Assembly: GCA_030783905.1 (NCBI GenBank)
Contig: JAQAHH010000008.1
Location: forward strand, 1 to 64,000
Direction of reading: 5' to 3'
DNA: 64,000 nt
Origin: Bisgaard Taxon 45
GTDB lineage: Bacteria > Pseudomonadota > Gammaproteobacteria > Enterobacterales > Pasteurellaceae
The translations under genes and the position numbers were made by a program. The notes under the pieces were generated by a model. The model worked only from the letters and a program-made list of their open reading frames with translations, did no database searches and was not told the DNA's origin. Positions 8,934 through 19,866 of this stretch are shown in pieces; position 1 is the stretch's first letter, and each line of letters opens with the position of its first letter.

Positions 8934-9827
8934 ATGTCAAGTACGACTACTGTTAGTTCACCCGCGCCGAAGACCCCTTTACAAGAATTTTGGTTTTATT
9001 TTAAACAAAATCACGGTGCGGTTATTGGACTCACCTTTATTGCTATCGTTTTTCTGGTCTGTGTTTTCGCAGGGGGGATTGCCCCTTTTGATCCAATTGC
9101 ACAGGATCGGAGTGCCTTATTGTTACCCCCAGCTTGGCTTGACGGGGGCGATAGTCGTTATTTATTAGGCACGGATGATATCGGCAGAGATATTTTATCG
9201 CGTATTATTTATGGTGCGCGGCTGTCGGTTTTCATCGGTTTAACCATTGTTTTGTTATCTTGCTTTTTTGGTGTGATTTTAGGCTTACTGGCCGGTTATT
9301 ATGGTGGCACGGTTGATATTATTATCATGCGATGTGTGGATATTATGTTGGCCATTCCAAGTCTATTATTAACCATTGGGGTAGTGACGATTTTAGGTCC
9401 CTCTCTCACCAACGCAGCGATTGCGATTGCGGTGGTGTCAATTCCAAGTTATGTCCGTTTAACTCGTGCTTCGGTACTAAGTGAGAAAAATCGTGATTAT
9501 GTGATTGCTTCGCGTGTGGCGGGAGCCAGTGTGTTTCGTTTGATGTTCATTGTGATTTTACCGAACTGTTTAGCCCCTTTAATTGTACAAATGACCATGG
9601 GGATTTCTAACGCGATTCTTGAACTGGCCGCATTAGGTTTCTTGGGCATTGGCGCTCAACCGCCTATCCCTGAATTGGGCACGATGTTAGCGGAATCGCG
9701 AGGCTTTATGCAAACCGCACATTGGTTGGTGACCATTCCCGGATTAGCGATTCTTTCTCTCGTATTAGCCTTTAACCTGATGGGTGATGGTTTACGTGAT
9801 GCACTTGATCCAAAATTAAAACAATAA
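8934..9827 (+). CDS. dppC: Dipeptide ABC transporter permease
   Basis: 297 residues, close to E. coli DppC. The typical N-terminal cytoplasmic stretch with a first membrane helix and the FDPIAQD segment is followed by [20 protein letters not shown], the DppC/OppC hallmark, then five more helices. The EAA loop is at [14 protein letters not shown]. It pairs with DppB. The start has GGAGTG upstream. Confidence 0.95.
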   Translation: MSSTTTVSSPAPKTPLQEFWFYFKQNHGAVIGLTFIAIVFLVCVFAGGIAPFDPIAQDRSALLLPPAWLDGGDSRYLLGTDDIGRDILSRIIYGARLSVFIGLTIVLLSCFFGVILGLLAGYYGGTVDIIIMRCVDIMLAIPSLLLTIGVVTILGPSLTNAAIAIAVVSIPSYVRLTRASVLSEKNRDYVIASRVAGASVFRLMFIVILPNCLAPLIVQMTMGISNAILELAALGFLGIGAQPPIPELGTMLAESRGFMQTAHWLVTIPGLAILSLVLAFNLMGDGLRDALDPKLKQ

Positions 9828-9837
9828 GGTGGACAAC

Positions 9838-10836
9838 ATGGCGTTATTAAATGTAGAAAATCTTTCCGTGCATTTTGGTGATGAAAGTGCGCCTTTTAAA
9901 GCGGTAGATCGGATCAGTTATACAGTCAATGAAGGTGAAGTATTAGGTATTGTGGGGGAATCGGGTTCGGGTAAATCGGTGAGCTCACTCGCGATTATGG
10001 GCCTAATTGATTATCCCGGTCGTGTACAAGCGGAGCAATTGCTGTTTAATCAACGTAATTTACTTGCCTTGACGGAAAAACAAAAGCAGAAAATTGTGGG
10101 TGCAGATGTGTCAATGATTTTCCAAGATGCGATGACCAGTTTGAACCCGAGCTATACGGTGGGGTATCAAATTATGGAAGCGCTAAAAGTCCACCAAGGT
10201 GGATCAAAATCTTGGCGTAAAGAACGAGCGATTGAGTTGTTGACCTTGGTGGGCATTCCTGATCCGCGTTCTCGTTTAGACGTGTATCCGCATCAATTAT
10301 CCGGCGGGATGAGTCAACGTGTGATGATCGCGATGGCGATTGCCTGTAATCCGAAATTATTAATTGCCGATGAACCGACAACCGCATTAGATGTGACGAT
10401 TCAAGCGCAGATTATTGATTTATTGCTGGAATTACAACGTAAAGAAAATATGGCGTTAATCTTGATTACCCATGATCTTGCTTTAGTGGCAGAAGCCGCT
10501 CACCGTATTATCGTGATGTATGCCGGTCAAGTCGTGGAAGAAGGGAAGGCAGAGGCAATCTTTAAATCTCCTCGTCATCCTTATACTCAAGCGTTATTAC
10601 GTGCATTGCCAGAATTTGCAGAGGGGAAATCGCGTTTACAATCTTTGCCGGGCGTGGTCCCGGGGAAATATGATCGTCCGACCGGCTGCTTGTTAAATCC
10701 ACGTTGTCCCTACGCAACCGATCGTTGCCGTGAACAAGAGCCAGAAACCCGAATGGTCAATGGGCACCGCGTCAAATGCCATACTCCGCTCAATGCACAA
10801 GGTATGCCAAGCCACATAGAATTTGCAGTGTTATAA
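9838..10836 (+). CDS. dppD: Dipeptide ABC transporter ATP-binding protein
   Basis: 332 residues from the ATG at 9838, chosen because AAGGTGGA lies at the right distance; a GTG at 9829 inside that ribosome binding site is less likely. Walker A is GESGSGKS, the ABC signature LSGGMSQR and Walker [13 protein letters not shown]. The C-terminal oligopeptide-transporter extension carries the cysteine cluster [14 protein letters not shown]. It energises DppBC together with DppF, and starts 10 bases after dppC. Confidence 0.95.
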   Translation: MALLNVENLSVHFGDESAPFKAVDRISYTVNEGEVLGIVGESGSGKSVSSLAIMGLIDYPGRVQAEQLLFNQRNLLALTEKQKQKIVGADVSMIFQDAMTSLNPSYTVGYQIMEALKVHQGGSKSWRKERAIELLTLVGIPDPRSRLDVYPHQLSGGMSQRVMIAMAIACNPKLLIADEPTTALDVTIQAQIIDLLLELQRKENMALILITHDLALVAEAAHRIIVMYAGQVVEEGKAEAIFKSPRHPYTQALLRALPEFAEGKSRLQSLPGVVPGKYDRPTGCLLNPRCPYATDRCREQEPETRMVNGHRVKCHTPLNAQGMPSHIEFAVL

Positions 10837-10852
10837 TAAGAAAGAGAACAAT

Positions 10853-11833
10853 ATGCAAGAACTTGAGAGACAAGCACCTTTATTGGATGCAGTAAATCTG
10901 AAAAAATATTATCCCGTTAAAAAAGGGATGTTAAGTAAGCCGAAACAAGTGAAAGCGGTAGATGGGGTGTCTTTTACCTTAGAACGGGGTAAAACCTTGG
11001 CAATAGTGGGGGAGTCTGGTTGTGGCAAATCCACACTGGGTCGGATGTTGACCATGATTGAAGCCCCAACGGAAGGCGAGCTGTTTTATAAAGGGCAAAA
11101 CTTTCTCGAAAATGATGCCGCCACGCAAAAATTGCGTCGCAAGAAAATTCAAATTGTTTTCCAAAATCCTTACGCTTCATTAAATCCGCGTAAAAAAATT
11201 GGCTCGATTTTAGAAGAACCGTTGTTGATTAATACTGACTTAACGGCTAAAGAACGTAAACAGCAAGTATTAGAAATGATGGAAAAGGTGGGATTAAAAC
11301 CAGAATTCTATGATCGTTATCCCCATATGTTTTCAGGTGGGCAACGTCAACGTATTGCGATTGCTCGCGGTTTAATGTTGCGTCCGGATATTGTGGTGGC
11401 GGATGAACCTGTTTCGGCGCTTGATGTGTCTGTTCGTGCGCAAGTATTAAACTTAATGATGGATTTACAAGAAGAAATGGGACTGTCCTATGTGTTTATT
11501 TCCCATGACCTTTCCGTGGTGGAGCATATTGCGGATGAAGTGATGGTTATGTATTTAGGACGTTGTGTTGAGCAAGGTGAGACGAAGCGGATTTTTACTC
11601 ATCCTCGTCATCCTTATACGCAAGCCTTGCTTTCGGCCACACCGCGTCTTAATGCCGCGCATCGTCGCGAAAGAATTAAACTCACGGGGGAGCTGCCGAG
11701 TCCATTAAATCCACCTAAAGGCTGTGCGTTCCACGCGCGTTGCCGTTTTGCTATGGAAAAATGTGCGCTTGAAAAGCCAGAACTTAAACGTTATGCGGAC
11801 GGCACACAAATTGCCTGCTTTATGGTAGAGTAA
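10853..11833 (+). CDS. dppF: Dipeptide ABC transporter ATP-binding protein
   Basis: 326 residues from the ATG at 10853, which has AAAGAGAA upstream; an in-frame ATG at 10823 would overlap dppD and has no such site. Walker A GESGCGKST, signature FSGGQRQRIAIARG, Walker B VVADEPVSALD, and the C-terminal cysteine motif CAFHARCRFAMEKC are present. It is the second ATPase of the dipeptide transporter and last gene of the operon, closed by a strong terminator. Confidence 0.95.
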   Translation: MQELERQAPLLDAVNLKKYYPVKKGMLSKPKQVKAVDGVSFTLERGKTLAIVGESGCGKSTLGRMLTMIEAPTEGELFYKGQNFLENDAATQKLRRKKIQIVFQNPYASLNPRKKIGSILEEPLLINTDLTAKERKQQVLEMMEKVGLKPEFYDRYPHMFSGGQRQRIAIARGLMLRPDIVVADEPVSALDVSVRAQVLNLMMDLQEEMGLSYVFISHDLSVVEHIADEVMVMYLGRCVEQGETKRIFTHPRHPYTQALLSATPRLNAAHRRERIKLTGELPSPLNPPKGCAFHARCRFAMEKCALEKPELKRYADGTQIACFMVE

Positions 11834-11842
11834 CTACACTGA

Positions 11843-11870
11843 AAAGCGAACCAGATGGTTCGCTTTTTTA
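11843..11870 (+). terminator. dpp operon terminator
   Basis: AAAGCGAACC (11843-11852) pairs with GGTTCGCTTT (11857-11866) around a four-base loop, followed by Ts. It is nine bases after the dppF stop. Confidence 0.9.
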
Positions 11871-11911
11871 TGCAGATGAAAAAAGCGTAAAATAGACCGC
11901 ACTTTGGTGGG

Positions 11912-12697
11912 TTAAGCTTGCTCTTTTTTGGCTAAAGACAGCAAGAAGAGTAAACTTGAGCTGATGACGACAGAAGGGCCTGCCGCTGTATCATAATAGG
12001 CGGAAAATAATAACCCTAAGCTGATTGAAATCATACTGGTAAAAATAGCAATCAATACCATACTTTCAGGGGTTTTCGCAAAACGCCTTGCGGTAGCAGA
12101 AGGAATAATCAGCAGTGAAGTGATAATTAAGGCACCGACAAATTTCATGCTCAATGCGATAGTAAGTGCGGTTAAGATCATTAAAATAAAGCGCATTTTT
12201 TGGACATTGACGCCTTCCACTTGGGCGAGTTCAGGACTGACGGTTGTGGAGAGGAGCGGTTGCCAAAAATATAATAATGTCACTAGCACAAAGGCGACAC
12301 CAATGCCAATTATCACTACATCATCATAGTTCATGGCTAATAGATCGCCAAAAAGATACGCCATTAAATCCACTCGAACATTTTGCAATAAGCCGACAGT
12401 GACGACACCGAGCGATAAGCAACTGTGTGCAATAATACCCAGTAAGGTATCTACTGAAAATTGGGTTTTCCCTTCTAACCAAACCATCAGAATTGCAAGT
12501 ATTAGTGTGAGGAACACAATAGAAAGGTAAGGGTTAATGTCTAAGAAAATACCCAGTGCCACACCAAGCAAAGCGGAATGGGCAAGCGTATCGCCAAAAT
12601 AGGCCATTTTCCGCCAAACCACAAAGGCCCCTAGTGGTGCCGTAATTAAGGAAAGTAACATGCCGGTGAGCCAAGCAGGGAAAAGAATGTCAAACAT
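11912..12697 (-). CDS. znuB: Zinc ABC transporter permease
   Basis: 261 residues, about the length of E. coli ZnuB, with seven or eight hydrophobic segments. Family features include GDTLAHSALLGVALG and SMKFVGALIITSLLIIPSA. It forms the inner-membrane channel for zinc with ZnuC. The ATG has AGGATAAATC upstream and lies 8 bases after znuC. The periplasmic partner ZnuA is not in this window. Confidence 0.93.
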   Translation of the reverse strand: MFDILFPAWLTGMLLSLITAPLGAFVVWRKMAYFGDTLAHSALLGVALGIFLDINPYLSIVFLTLILAILMVWLEGKTQFSVDTLLGIIAHSCLSLGVVTVGLLQNVRVDLMAYLFGDLLAMNYDDVVIIGIGVAFVLVTLLYFWQPLLSTTVSPELAQVEGVNVQKMRFILMILTALTIALSMKFVGALIITSLLIIPSATARRFAKTPESMVLIAIFTSMISISLGLLFSAYYDTAAGPSVVISSSLLFLLSLAKKEQA

Positions 12698-12705
12698 GAT
12701 TTATC

Positions 12706-13500
12706 CTATTCTTTATTATAAGTAGATTGTTGGGATGGAAAATCTGATGTACTGCAAATATCGCCATGTATGTCATGTTTATGATTATGTTTATGCGTAT
12801 AAAGCGCCACATTTTTGGCAAATTGATCCCCAAAAAAATGAATAAAAGTGGGATCATTCGACACGGTTTCGGGAGTGCCTGCACAACAAATATGTTGATT
12901 AATGCAAATCACTTGGTTTGTATCAGCCATGACAATATTTAAATCATGCGACACCATGAGAATGGCACAATTCAGTTGTTGCTGCGTTTGGTGGATGAGC
13001 TGATACAGTTCTGCTTGCCCATTAATATCGACTCCTTGTGTCGGTTCATCTAAGACCAATAAATTCGGCTTATTCAATATGGCACGGGCTAAGAGTACCC
13101 GTTGCATCTCTCCACCAGATAGTTTCTGTAAGTTATTTTTGTCTAAGTGACTAATGGACAATAACGACAGCACTTCTTCGATCGCTTGGCGAGAAATCCC
13201 TTTTTTGAGCGCCAAAAAGCGTTCAACGGTAATGGGGAGACTATGATCTAAGTGAATTTTTTGCGGTACATAGCCAATACGTAAGTTCTTATGGTAAACC
13301 ACTTTGCCAGAAGTGGGGGACAGTAATTTGAGCAATACCTTCAATAAGGTTGATTTTCCGCCACCATTAGGACCAACAATGGTAATGATCGAATTAGGAT
13401 AAAGGGTTAAATTGATATTGTGTAATGCTTTTTTCTGTTCAAAAACAACATTGATGTTTTTTAATTCAACTAAGGGTAATTTTATAGAATGAATGTGCAT
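12706..13500 (-). CDS. znuC: Zinc ABC transporter ATP-binding protein
   Basis: 264 residues. Walker [10 protein letters not shown], signature [14 protein letters not shown], Walker [13 protein letters not shown]. The C-terminal region holds a histidine-rich stretch, [13 protein letters not shown], a feature also seen in E. coli ZnuC and presumed to sense or hold zinc. It powers ZnuB. The start codon has only a weak ribosome binding site. It is divergent from the M23 peptidase gene, a neighbourhood conserved in Haemophilus and E. coli, where Zur usually controls znu genes; I could not recognise a Zur box. Confidence 0.95.
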   Translation of the reverse strand: MHIHSIKLPLVELKNINVVFEQKKALHNINLTLYPNSIITIVGPNGGGKSTLLKVLLKLLSPTSGKVVYHKNLRIGYVPQKIHLDHSLPITVERFLALKKGISRQAIEEVLSLLSISHLDKNNLQKLSGGEMQRVLLARAILNKPNLLVLDEPTQGVDINGQAELYQLIHQTQQQLNCAILMVSHDLNIVMADTNQVICINQHICCAGTPETVSNDPTFIHFFGDQFAKNVALYTHKHNHKHDIHGDICSTSDFPSQQSTYNKE

Positions 13501-13541
13501 TATTTGCTAGACTTGACGGCTTAAAGTTGCAGTAAAAATAG

Positions 13542-13583
13542 CTTATTTTGATTCGTTTAACAAGTTTATCCAAGCAAAATAAG
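13542..13583. other. Inverted repeat in znuC / M23 peptidase divergent region
   Basis: CTTATTTTG (13542-13550) and CAAAATAAG (13575-13583) are perfect 9-bp inverted arms. A second 9-bp pair links CCAAGCAAA (13570-13578) with TTTGCTTGG (13646-13654). Possibly operator sites for znuC or the peptidase gene, but they do not match a regulator I know. Confidence 0.35.
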
Positions 13584-13692
13584 TACGATGAATACAATTT
13601 GGGCATTTATCTGCCTTTTTTAACATTCCGTTGAATTTTTTATTGTTTGCTTGGTCATAATTAAACGAATTGAGAAACAAAGGAATAGAAAC

Positions 13693-15273
13693 GTGCGGCA
13701 CGTTAAATTAGCAAGAGATAGACGAAGAAGAAAATTGCAGATTAAGATTGCAATTTTTTTTAGCATTATTTTATTCATCGTTCTCGTGATCACATGGGGA
13801 AAAAAAGAAGGCGAGCAAGATTCAAGTTTACATAGCCCAATACAGACAGACACTCAAATTGAAAAGCAATCGTCCTTATCATCAGTAACCGAAGACCCTT
13901 CCTCTTCGCTACAAACTGATCACGCACTCTCTGATACTGCCTCTGTTGATTTGTTAGAAAATCAAGCCATGCCTGGGCATGATACCGAGTCATCCTCTGT
14001 CGATAAGAAAACTCAAGTCGAACACCCACAACAAGAAACAACATCAAAAACAGCAGAAAATGCGTTGGATGCCACCTCTTTTTATGATGATTTAGAAGCC
14101 AAGGATGATGAGGTTGATGAAATTAAACTCGATACGCTAGATGAATTAGCCACATTTCCTGAACCTGCTCGCCATGCCTTGAACGATTTGTTTGATGTCA
14201 TGGATCAGGCGATGCGAATTAAGAATCAGTTTAGCCATACCGTAGTGAAAGGGGATACATTAAAAGATGTGCTTGAGTTATCGGGCTTAGAGGCGAGGGT
14301 CAGTGAGCGTTTAATTAAAGCCTACCCTGAATTTAAAAATTTAAAGCCCGGTCAGCAATTTTATTGGATCTTGGATAACCAAGGTGAACTTGAATATCTT
14401 AACTGGTTAGTCTCAGAGAGAGAAGAAAAAATCTACGAAAGAACGGCAGAGGGGCAATATCATCGTGAAATTTTAAAGAAACAGAGTGTTTGGAAAAAAG
14501 AGGTGCTAAAAGGTCGAATCGATGGCTCTTTCAATACTGCATTAAGAACCTTAGGTTTAGATATCCGTCAAATTAATCAACTTGCTAATGCATTACAGTG
14601 GCAAATTAATTTAAAACGCTTAAAAAAAGGTGATAAATTTGCCGTGTTAGTCACGCGTGAATATATAGAAGGAAAACGGACGGGGCAAGGTAATGTAAGC
14701 GGTATCCATATTGTTTCGGCAGGAAAAAGCTATTACGCTATTCAAGCGAGTAATGGGCGTTACTATAATCGTCAAGGTGAAACACTGGGGAAAGGGTTTG
14801 CCCGTTATCCTTTACAGCGTCAGGCACGCGTTTCTTCTCATTTTAATCCTTATCGACGCCATCCTGTGACGGGACGCATTGCACCACATAAAGGGGTGGA
14901 TTTTGCTATGCCAATCGGTACCCCCGTGATTGCCCCAGCGGATGGCATTGTCGAAAAAGTTGCCTACCAAGCCAATGGTGCCGGTCGTTATATTGTGGTG
15001 CGTCATGGGCGCGAATATCAAACCGTTTATATGCATTTGAGCCGCCCTTTAGTCAGAGCGGGACAAAACGTGAAACGTGGGCAACGTATTGCTTTATCAG
15101 GTAATACGGGGCGTTCAACGGGTCCACATCTACATTATGAATTTCATATCAATGGTCGTGCAGTCAACCCATTGACGGTGAAATTACCTGGTACAAGTAG
15201 TGGTATGGGCACCGCTGAGCGTAAACAATTCTTAGTCAGAGCAAAAGCGGTTGAAAGCCAATTGAAATTGTAA
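13693..15273 (+). CDS. mepM: M23 family murein DD-endopeptidase, MepM/YebA-like
   Basis: I favour the GTG at 13693 (526 residues) because AAAGGA lies 8 bases upstream; the frame is open to a TTG at 13651 without such a site. A basic N-terminus leads into one membrane helix (about 18-35), then an acidic Ser/Thr/Gln-rich linker, a LysM/OapA-like domain (starting near [11 protein letters not shown]), a middle domain, and a C-terminal M23 peptidase domain. Zinc ligands are visible: H399 and D403 (HKGVDF) and HLH with H479 and H481. The enzyme cuts 4-3 peptide cross-links in peptidoglycan, making room for wall growth. It is longer than E. coli MepM (440) because of the linker. Confidence 0.88.
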   Translation: MRHVKLARDRRRRKLQIKIAIFFSIILFIVLVITWGKKEGEQDSSLHSPIQTDTQIEKQSSLSSVTEDPSSSLQTDHALSDTASVDLLENQAMPGHDTESSSVDKKTQVEHPQQETTSKTAENALDATSFYDDLEAKDDEVDEIKLDTLDELATFPEPARHALNDLFDVMDQAMRIKNQFSHTVVKGDTLKDVLELSGLEARVSERLIKAYPEFKNLKPGQQFYWILDNQGELEYLNWLVSEREEKIYERTAEGQYHREILKKQSVWKKEVLKGRIDGSFNTALRTLGLDIRQINQLANALQWQINLKRLKKGDKFAVLVTREYIEGKRTGQGNVSGIHIVSAGKSYYAIQASNGRYYNRQGETLGKGFARYPLQRQARVSSHFNPYRRHPVTGRIAPHKGVDFAMPIGTPVIAPADGIVEKVAYQANGAGRYIVVRHGREYQTVYMHLSRPLVRAGQNVKRGQRIALSGNTGRSTGPHLHYEFHINGRAVNPLTVKLPGTSSGMGTAERKQFLVRAKAVESQLKL

Positions 15274-15287
15274 CCACAATAGAAATA

Positions 15288-15330
15288 AAAAAGTGCGGTC
15301 AAAATCAATAAAATTCTGACCGCACTTTTT
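15288..15330. terminator. Bidirectional terminator, mepM / prs
   Basis: AAAAAGTGCGGTC (15288-15300) pairs with GACCGCACTTTTT (15318-15330) over 13 bp, each arm an exact uptake word, with A/T runs at both ends. It sits between two converging genes. Confidence 0.88.
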
Positions 15331-15344
15331 TACTGATCGATTGA

Positions 15345-16292
15345 CTAGGTAAACATTGCCGAAATAGATTCTTCGTTACTGATACGACGAATTGCTTCTG
15401 CCAACATACCGGAAAGAGTTAATACACGCACTTTATTCAATGCTTTGATTTCTGGTGAAAGTGGAATGGTATCGGTGACGACGACTTCGTCTAAGGCATC
15501 GCTAGCCAGATTTTTCGCTGCTGAGCCAGAGAAGACCGCATGGGTCGCATAAGCAAAGACACGTTTAGCACCACGTTCTTTTAATGCTTCTGCCGCTTTG
15601 CATAATGTGCCGCCTGTATCGATCATATCATCCACAAGAATACAGTCACGACCGGCTACATCCCCAATGATATGCATAACTTGTGCTACATTAGCACGTG
15701 GACGTCGTTTATCAATAATTGCCATATCAGTGTCATTGAGTAATTTGGCAATCGCACGCGCACGAACCACGCCACCAATATCTGGTGAAACCACAATAGG
15801 ATTTTGCATGTCCGTTTTTTTCAACATATCATGCACTAAGACAGGTGAGCCAAATACATTATCAACTGGCACGTCAAAGAAACCTTGAATTTGTTCAGCG
15901 TGTAAATCACAGGTTAATACGCGGTCAACACCGACACTAGAAAGGAAGTCGGCAACCACCTTCGCTGTAATAGGTACACGAGCAGAACGGACGCGGCGAT
16001 CTTGACGCGCATAACCAAAATAAGGAATCACTGCGGTAATACGCCCAGCAGATGCTCGACGTAACGCATCAACCATGACAATCAACTCCATTAGGTTATC
16101 ATTTGTTGGGGCACAAGTAGATTGAATAATGAACACATCACTACCACGTACGTTTTCATTGATCTGAACTTGAATTTCACCATCACTGAAACGACCAACA
16201 GTCGCATCACCTAATGAGAGATATAAACGTTCAGAAATTCGTTTTGCTAGCTCTGGTGTCGCATTACCAGTAAAGAGTTTTATATCAGGCAT
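15345..16292 (-). CDS. prs: Ribose-phosphate pyrophosphokinase (PRPP synthetase)
   Basis: 315 residues, identical in length to E. coli Prs. Diagnostic stretches are [17 protein letters not shown], the flexible-loop region [14 protein letters not shown], and the PRPP-binding loop [13 protein letters not shown]. It makes PRPP from ribose 5-phosphate and ATP for purine, pyrimidine, histidine, tryptophan and NAD synthesis. It is the last gene of ygiM-cca-lolB-ispE-prs, 71 bases after ispE, so it may also have its own promoter. Confidence 0.98.
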   Translation of the reverse strand: MPDIKLFTGNATPELAKRISERLYLSLGDATVGRFSDGEIQVQINENVRGSDVFIIQSTCAPTNDNLMELIVMVDALRRASAGRITAVIPYFGYARQDRRVRSARVPITAKVVADFLSSVGVDRVLTCDLHAEQIQGFFDVPVDNVFGSPVLVHDMLKKTDMQNPIVVSPDIGGVVRARAIAKLLNDTDMAIIDKRRPRANVAQVMHIIGDVAGRDCILVDDMIDTGGTLCKAAEALKERGAKRVFAYATHAVFSGSAAKNLASDALDEVVVTDTIPLSPEIKALNKVRVLTLSGMLAEAIRRISNEESISAMFT

Positions 16293-16363
16293 TGTTAATT
16301 GAACCTCGAGGTTTAGATTGTAAAGAAATAAAAATGGTTGAGTAAATTTGTTAGCATATTGCG

Positions 16364-17251
16364 CTAGCTGATTTTGGCTAGCATATTATGTAAAGGCGAT
16401 ATGTTTAATCCTTGTGCGATAAAACCAAAATAGTTTTTAGGTAATGCTTGAAATGCGGTTTGTGCACTTTCTTCGTCGTTAAATTCAGCAAATACACAGG
16501 CACCTGTACCTGTTAATCTTGCTGGGGCATATTGTAACAATCTGTGGAGTATTTCTTCAACCTCCGGATAATGATTTAGCACAACTTTTTCGCAATCGTT
16601 TTCATATTTTTGACTCAGCAGTTGTTCTAATGATTTTTTGGGGGTATTACGGGTTAAATTCGGATCAGCAAAGACGCTGGCGGTTGAAATAGACACGTCG
16701 GGTTTTAAGACCACATACCATTTTTCTTCTGGTGTACAGTAGGTTATTTTTTCTCCAATGCCTTCAGCAAAGGCCGCATGACCGTGGATAAAAATAGGGA
16801 CATCTGCGCCAAGCATCAGCCCTAATTTAGCGAGTTGTTCGATAGTTAATTGTGTATTCCAAAGCTGGTTTAAGGCAAGCAAAGTGGTGGCTGCATTAGA
16901 GGAGCCGCCCCCCAACCCACTGCCCATCGGCAAAATTTTATCAAGTGCAAGATTGGCACCTAAGGCACAATTGGTTTTTTGTTGGAGTAATTTCGCTGCA
17001 CGATAGATTAAGTTATCTTCATCTTTTAACGTAGGTAGTGCTGGCGTGAGACAAATTTCACTGTCTTCTCGCACATTAATTTCTAGCCAATCACCAAAAT
17101 CAAGAAATTGAAATAATGTTTGCAGTTCGTGATAACCATCCTGACGTTTTGCATTGATGTAGAGAAATAAGTTCAGTTTTGCGGGACAAGGGAAACGATA
17201 AGGTTTTTCTTGTTGCTCTAAATGTAAGTGAGAAAAATGATAATGTTGCAT
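16364..17251 (-). CDS. ispE: 4-diphosphocytidyl-2-C-methyl-D-erythritol kinase
   Basis: 295 residues from the ATG at 17251, which overlaps the lolB stop as TAATG; an upstream in-frame TTG at 17263 is less likely. [10 protein letters not shown] and the GHMP-kinase ATP loop [15 protein letters not shown] are intact, as is the C-terminal LTGTGACVF. It phosphorylates CDP-methylerythritol in the non-mevalonate isoprenoid pathway. The lolB-ispE-prs order is the same as in E. coli, and the overlap implies translational coupling. Confidence 0.97.
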   Translation of the reverse strand: MQHYHFSHLHLEQQEKPYRFPCPAKLNLFLYINAKRQDGYHELQTLFQFLDFGDWLEINVREDSEICLTPALPTLKDEDNLIYRAAKLLQQKTNCALGANLALDKILPMGSGLGGGSSNAATTLLALNQLWNTQLTIEQLAKLGLMLGADVPIFIHGHAAFAEGIGEKITYCTPEEKWYVVLKPDVSISTASVFADPNLTRNTPKKSLEQLLSQKYENDCEKVVLNHYPEVEEILHRLLQYAPARLTGTGACVFAEFNDEESAQTAFQALPKNYFGFIAQGLNISPLHNMLAKIS

Positions 17252-17868
17252 TAATAAGTCCAATTATCGATACGAATTTTTAAGGTTTGCCCTGCTGTTT
17301 TTAATAAAATATCCTTTGGTAAAGGAAGTGGATAGGGATGATAGCTTAAATAATCGGCAGTCCAAAGTGAATTATTGACTGGGTAGCTGAAATGTGCGAG
17401 TAAGTGATTTTCACCGACCTGATAGGCGTTGTTCTCATCGGGCTGGCCTTTTAACCAAAGGGCGAGCTGATCAAGTGGTAAATCCATACCGACGATCTCC
17501 CGAAGCAAGCGTTTCGCCTCCTGTGCTGAACGAAGAGGTCCTTTGTCATCAGACAGTTGCATAATATTGTTACGCACCTCAATAGATAGGCTAGTACGAC
17601 TGAGCGTTGAGGATAAAGTTAAACGATAGTGGGTTGGATTGTGGTATTGCCAGGCAAAACGCGTCGAAAATCGCTCTTGCTGACTAATATAACCTAATTG
17701 ACCTTGGTTAGTATAAGCGTGAATTTTTTTGAGTTGAGATAAATGTTGTTGCCAACTGGGATCCGTGTTGCTGATATATTTCACATCTGTTGGACGCTCG
17801 CTATCTAGGGTACAAGCAAATAGAAAAAGACTTGCAACGACAGGAAAAAGAAAATGTTGTTTTTTCAT
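17251..17868 (-). CDS. lolB: Outer-membrane lipoprotein receptor LolB
   Basis: 205 residues from the ATG at 17868 (a TTG two codons upstream is possible but unneeded). A lipoprotein signal ends in LFLFAC, so Cys is lipidated and the mature protein sits on the inner face of the outer membrane. The mature part has LolB features such as GQLGYISQQERFSTRFAW and a WLKGQPD motif. LolB receives lipoproteins from the periplasmic carrier LolA, whose gene is also in this window (28040). Confidence 0.93.
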   Translation of the reverse strand: MKKQHFLFPVVASLFLFACTLDSERPTDVKYISNTDPSWQQHLSQLKKIHAYTNQGQLGYISQQERFSTRFAWQYHNPTHYRLTLSSTLSRTSLSIEVRNNIMQLSDDKGPLRSAQEAKRLLREIVGMDLPLDQLALWLKGQPDENNAYQVGENHLLAHFSYPVNNSLWTADYLSYHPYPLPLPKDILLKTAGQTLKIRIDNWTY

Positions 17869-17908
17869 AACCAATAAAAGTACTCAAAGTTGTGATTATT
17901 CTACGAGC

Positions 17909-19183
17909 TTAATGTGAATTAGTAAAGCACGCGAGTCTCTTATCTCGAGCCTGTTGAATAGCTCGTGTTCGCTGACGATTGAGTTCTTCGCGTATTGCTT
18001 GTTGTTGGAAACCTTGTTGAATAATATCTTGGACATTGACGGTTAATGCACTTTGATACAGTTGCCAAACAAATTCACGTTGTGGGTAGTCGGTATGCTC
18101 AAATCCTGTTCTGCCACGTGAGTCTGCAAGGCAAACTAATAGGAGCGCCTTAAAGCGTTCCGGTTTGCGCCACACATCGAGTCGATTAAACAATTTGAGG
18201 AGCGTATCTGGACGCAATTCAAAGGCTTTATGAATGTGTGAATGGTATTCACAACACAGTTCTGCAAAGGCTTGAATGGCGTGCGGTAATTTAAAGCGCT
18301 GACATAAATTTCTTGTTGGTCTTACCCCCGCTTTTTCATGTCCATAATGATGTGGCCATATCTGTTTAGGGGTTAAGGCTTTACCTAAATCATGACAAAT
18401 TGCCGCAAAACGCACCGCACTTTTATATTCCTCTTCGCTTTCTGTTAACTGCACGGCTTGTTGCAATACCAACATAGTGTGCACGAATGTGTCTATTTCA
18501 GGATGATATTTGGCGGGATTGGGGACACCATGCAACGCCGCTAATTCAGGAAAGAGCACCTGTAAGGCACCGACTTCGTGCAAAGTCTGAAAATACACTT
18601 CAGGGTGTGCGGTTAGTAAGGCTTTCTCTGTTTCTAACCAAACGCGTTCTGGCGTTAAGTGCGACAGCTCACCACTTTGTGATAACTGTTGCATGAGTTC
18701 GCGTGTTTCAGGCGCGATGGTGAAACCAAGTGCGTGGTAGCGAGCGGCAAAACGTGCAACACGGAGTACTCGCAGAGGATCTTCTGTAAAGGCTGGTGAA
18801 ACATGACGTAAAAGACGTTGATGTAAATCGGCACGCCCACCATAAAAATCATAAATTTTTCCATCAAGATCTTGAGCAAGCGCGTTTATCGTTAAATCAC
18901 GCCGACTTAAATCTTGTTCTAAGGAGATCGTCGGGGAAAAATCACAAATAAAGCCAGTATAACCTGAACCTGTTTTCTTTTCTGTTCTCGCGAGAGCGTA
19001 TTCTTCTTTTGTTTGAGGATGAAGAAAAACGGGGAAGTCTTTGCCGACGCGTTGATAACCTTGTGCTAATAAATCGTCAGGTGTGGCGCCAACTACGACC
19101 CAATCGCGATCTTTCACAACAAGATTGAGGAGCTGATCACGTACTGCTCCTCCGACTAAATAGACTTTTATCTTGTTGTTCAT
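17909..19183 (-). CDS. cca: CCA-adding tRNA nucleotidyltransferase
   Basis: 424 residues from the ATG at 19183; a TTG at 19201 would overlap ygiM. The nucleotidyltransferase head is clear: YLVGGAVRD and [12 protein letters not shown], then [11 protein letters not shown] and [14 protein letters not shown]. An HD phosphohydrolase domain follows ([14 protein letters not shown]), as in the E. coli multifunctional enzyme. It repairs and completes the 3' CCA of tRNAs. It begins 8 bases after the ygiM stop, the same neighbour as in E. coli. An uptake word lies inside the gene (18414-18422). Confidence 0.97.
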   Translation of the reverse strand: MNNKIKVYLVGGAVRDQLLNLVVKDRDWVVVGATPDDLLAQGYQRVGKDFPVFLHPQTKEEYALARTEKKTGSGYTGFICDFSPTISLEQDLSRRDLTINALAQDLDGKIYDFYGGRADLHQRLLRHVSPAFTEDPLRVLRVARFAARYHALGFTIAPETRELMQQLSQSGELSHLTPERVWLETEKALLTAHPEVYFQTLHEVGALQVLFPELAALHGVPNPAKYHPEIDTFVHTMLVLQQAVQLTESEEEYKSAVRFAAICHDLGKALTPKQIWPHHYGHEKAGVRPTRNLCQRFKLPHAIQAFAELCCEYHSHIHKAFELRPDTLLKLFNRLDVWRKPERFKALLLVCLADSRGRTGFEHTDYPQREFVWQLYQSALTVNVQDIIQQGFQQQAIREELNRQRTRAIQQARDKRLACFTNSH

Positions 19184-19191
19184 CGCTACGG

Positions 19192-19803
19192 TTATGCCCA
19201 ACCATTATTACGACGGCGTTTTGGCAAAATGAGAGGGATCAGTAAGCCAAGCAATAAGCCTACCCCAAGCACAGAACCGCCATAGATAAACCACTGAATC
19301 GCAATTTCACGTTTACCCGCATCGAGCATTGCTTCTAAATCACGGTTCTTATTTTTGGTGATTTCCAATTCGCGTTTGAGCTGCGAGTTTTGTTCAAGTA
19401 ATTGGCTACTTTGTTGCTCGGCTTGACTTGCACGACGTTGCATTTCGCTCGTACGTTGTTGCCAATCACTGTCTAAACGGTTCAGTTTCATGGTCAACTC
19501 TTGGATCTGGGTTTTTAACTTAGGATTCTCTTCTTTACTGCTTGGTGTAGCGGTCAATTCACTTGTTAAAATCCATGCCTCGCGATTTTTACTATCACGA
19601 ATTAAGGTATAACGATCTTTTTGATCTAACACGGTAACGGCTTCACCGGCTCGAATAGCCCCTGCAATTTTATATTGCTCGCCAGCCCCTTTACGCAAAA
19701 ATGTGCTTAAGTTTTCTGTAACATATCTGGTTTCTGCGTGAGCAAGTTGCATGGAAGCACTAAGAAAAAGACAAGAGAGTAAGACTTTCGCGATTTTCTG
19801 CAT
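19192..19803 (-). CDS. ygiM: SH3-domain membrane protein, YgiM-like (TIGR04211 family)
   Basis: 203 residues from the ATG at 19803 with AGGA upstream; an in-frame TTG at 19827 is unlikely. A Sec signal peptide (to AHA, about residue 23) precedes a bacterial SH3-like domain ([20 protein letters not shown]...), a coiled coil rich in Gln/Glu/Leu (about 95-165), and a C-terminal membrane helix with a basic tail ([10 protein letters not shown]). The layout suggests a periplasmic ligand-binding domain held at the inner membrane. Precise function is unknown. First gene of the cca cluster. Confidence 0.85.
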   Translation of the reverse strand: MQKIAKVLLSCLFLSASMQLAHAETRYVTENLSTFLRKGAGEQYKIAGAIRAGEAVTVLDQKDRYTLIRDSKNREAWILTSELTATPSSKEENPKLKTQIQELTMKLNRLDSDWQQRTSEMQRRASQAEQQSSQLLEQNSQLKRELEITKNKNRDLEAMLDAGKREIAIQWFIYGGSVLGVGLLLGLLIPLILPKRRRNNGWA

Positions 19804-19832
19804 AAAACAACATCCTATATAGAACAAAATGA

Positions 19833-19858
19833 AAAGTGTGGCTTATTCACCACACTTT
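19833..19858 (-). terminator. Terminator downstream of pit
   Basis: AAAGTGTGG (19833-19841) pairs with CCACACTTT (19850-19858). The arms are a one-base variant of the uptake word. It lies just after the pit stop on the minus strand. Confidence 0.6.
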
Positions 19859-19866
19859 ATAACATA

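Noticed and set aside
13651-13692. TTG start for the M23 peptidase
   Set aside because: No ribosome binding site; the GTG at 13693 has AAAGGA at proper spacing. The alternative is not excluded.
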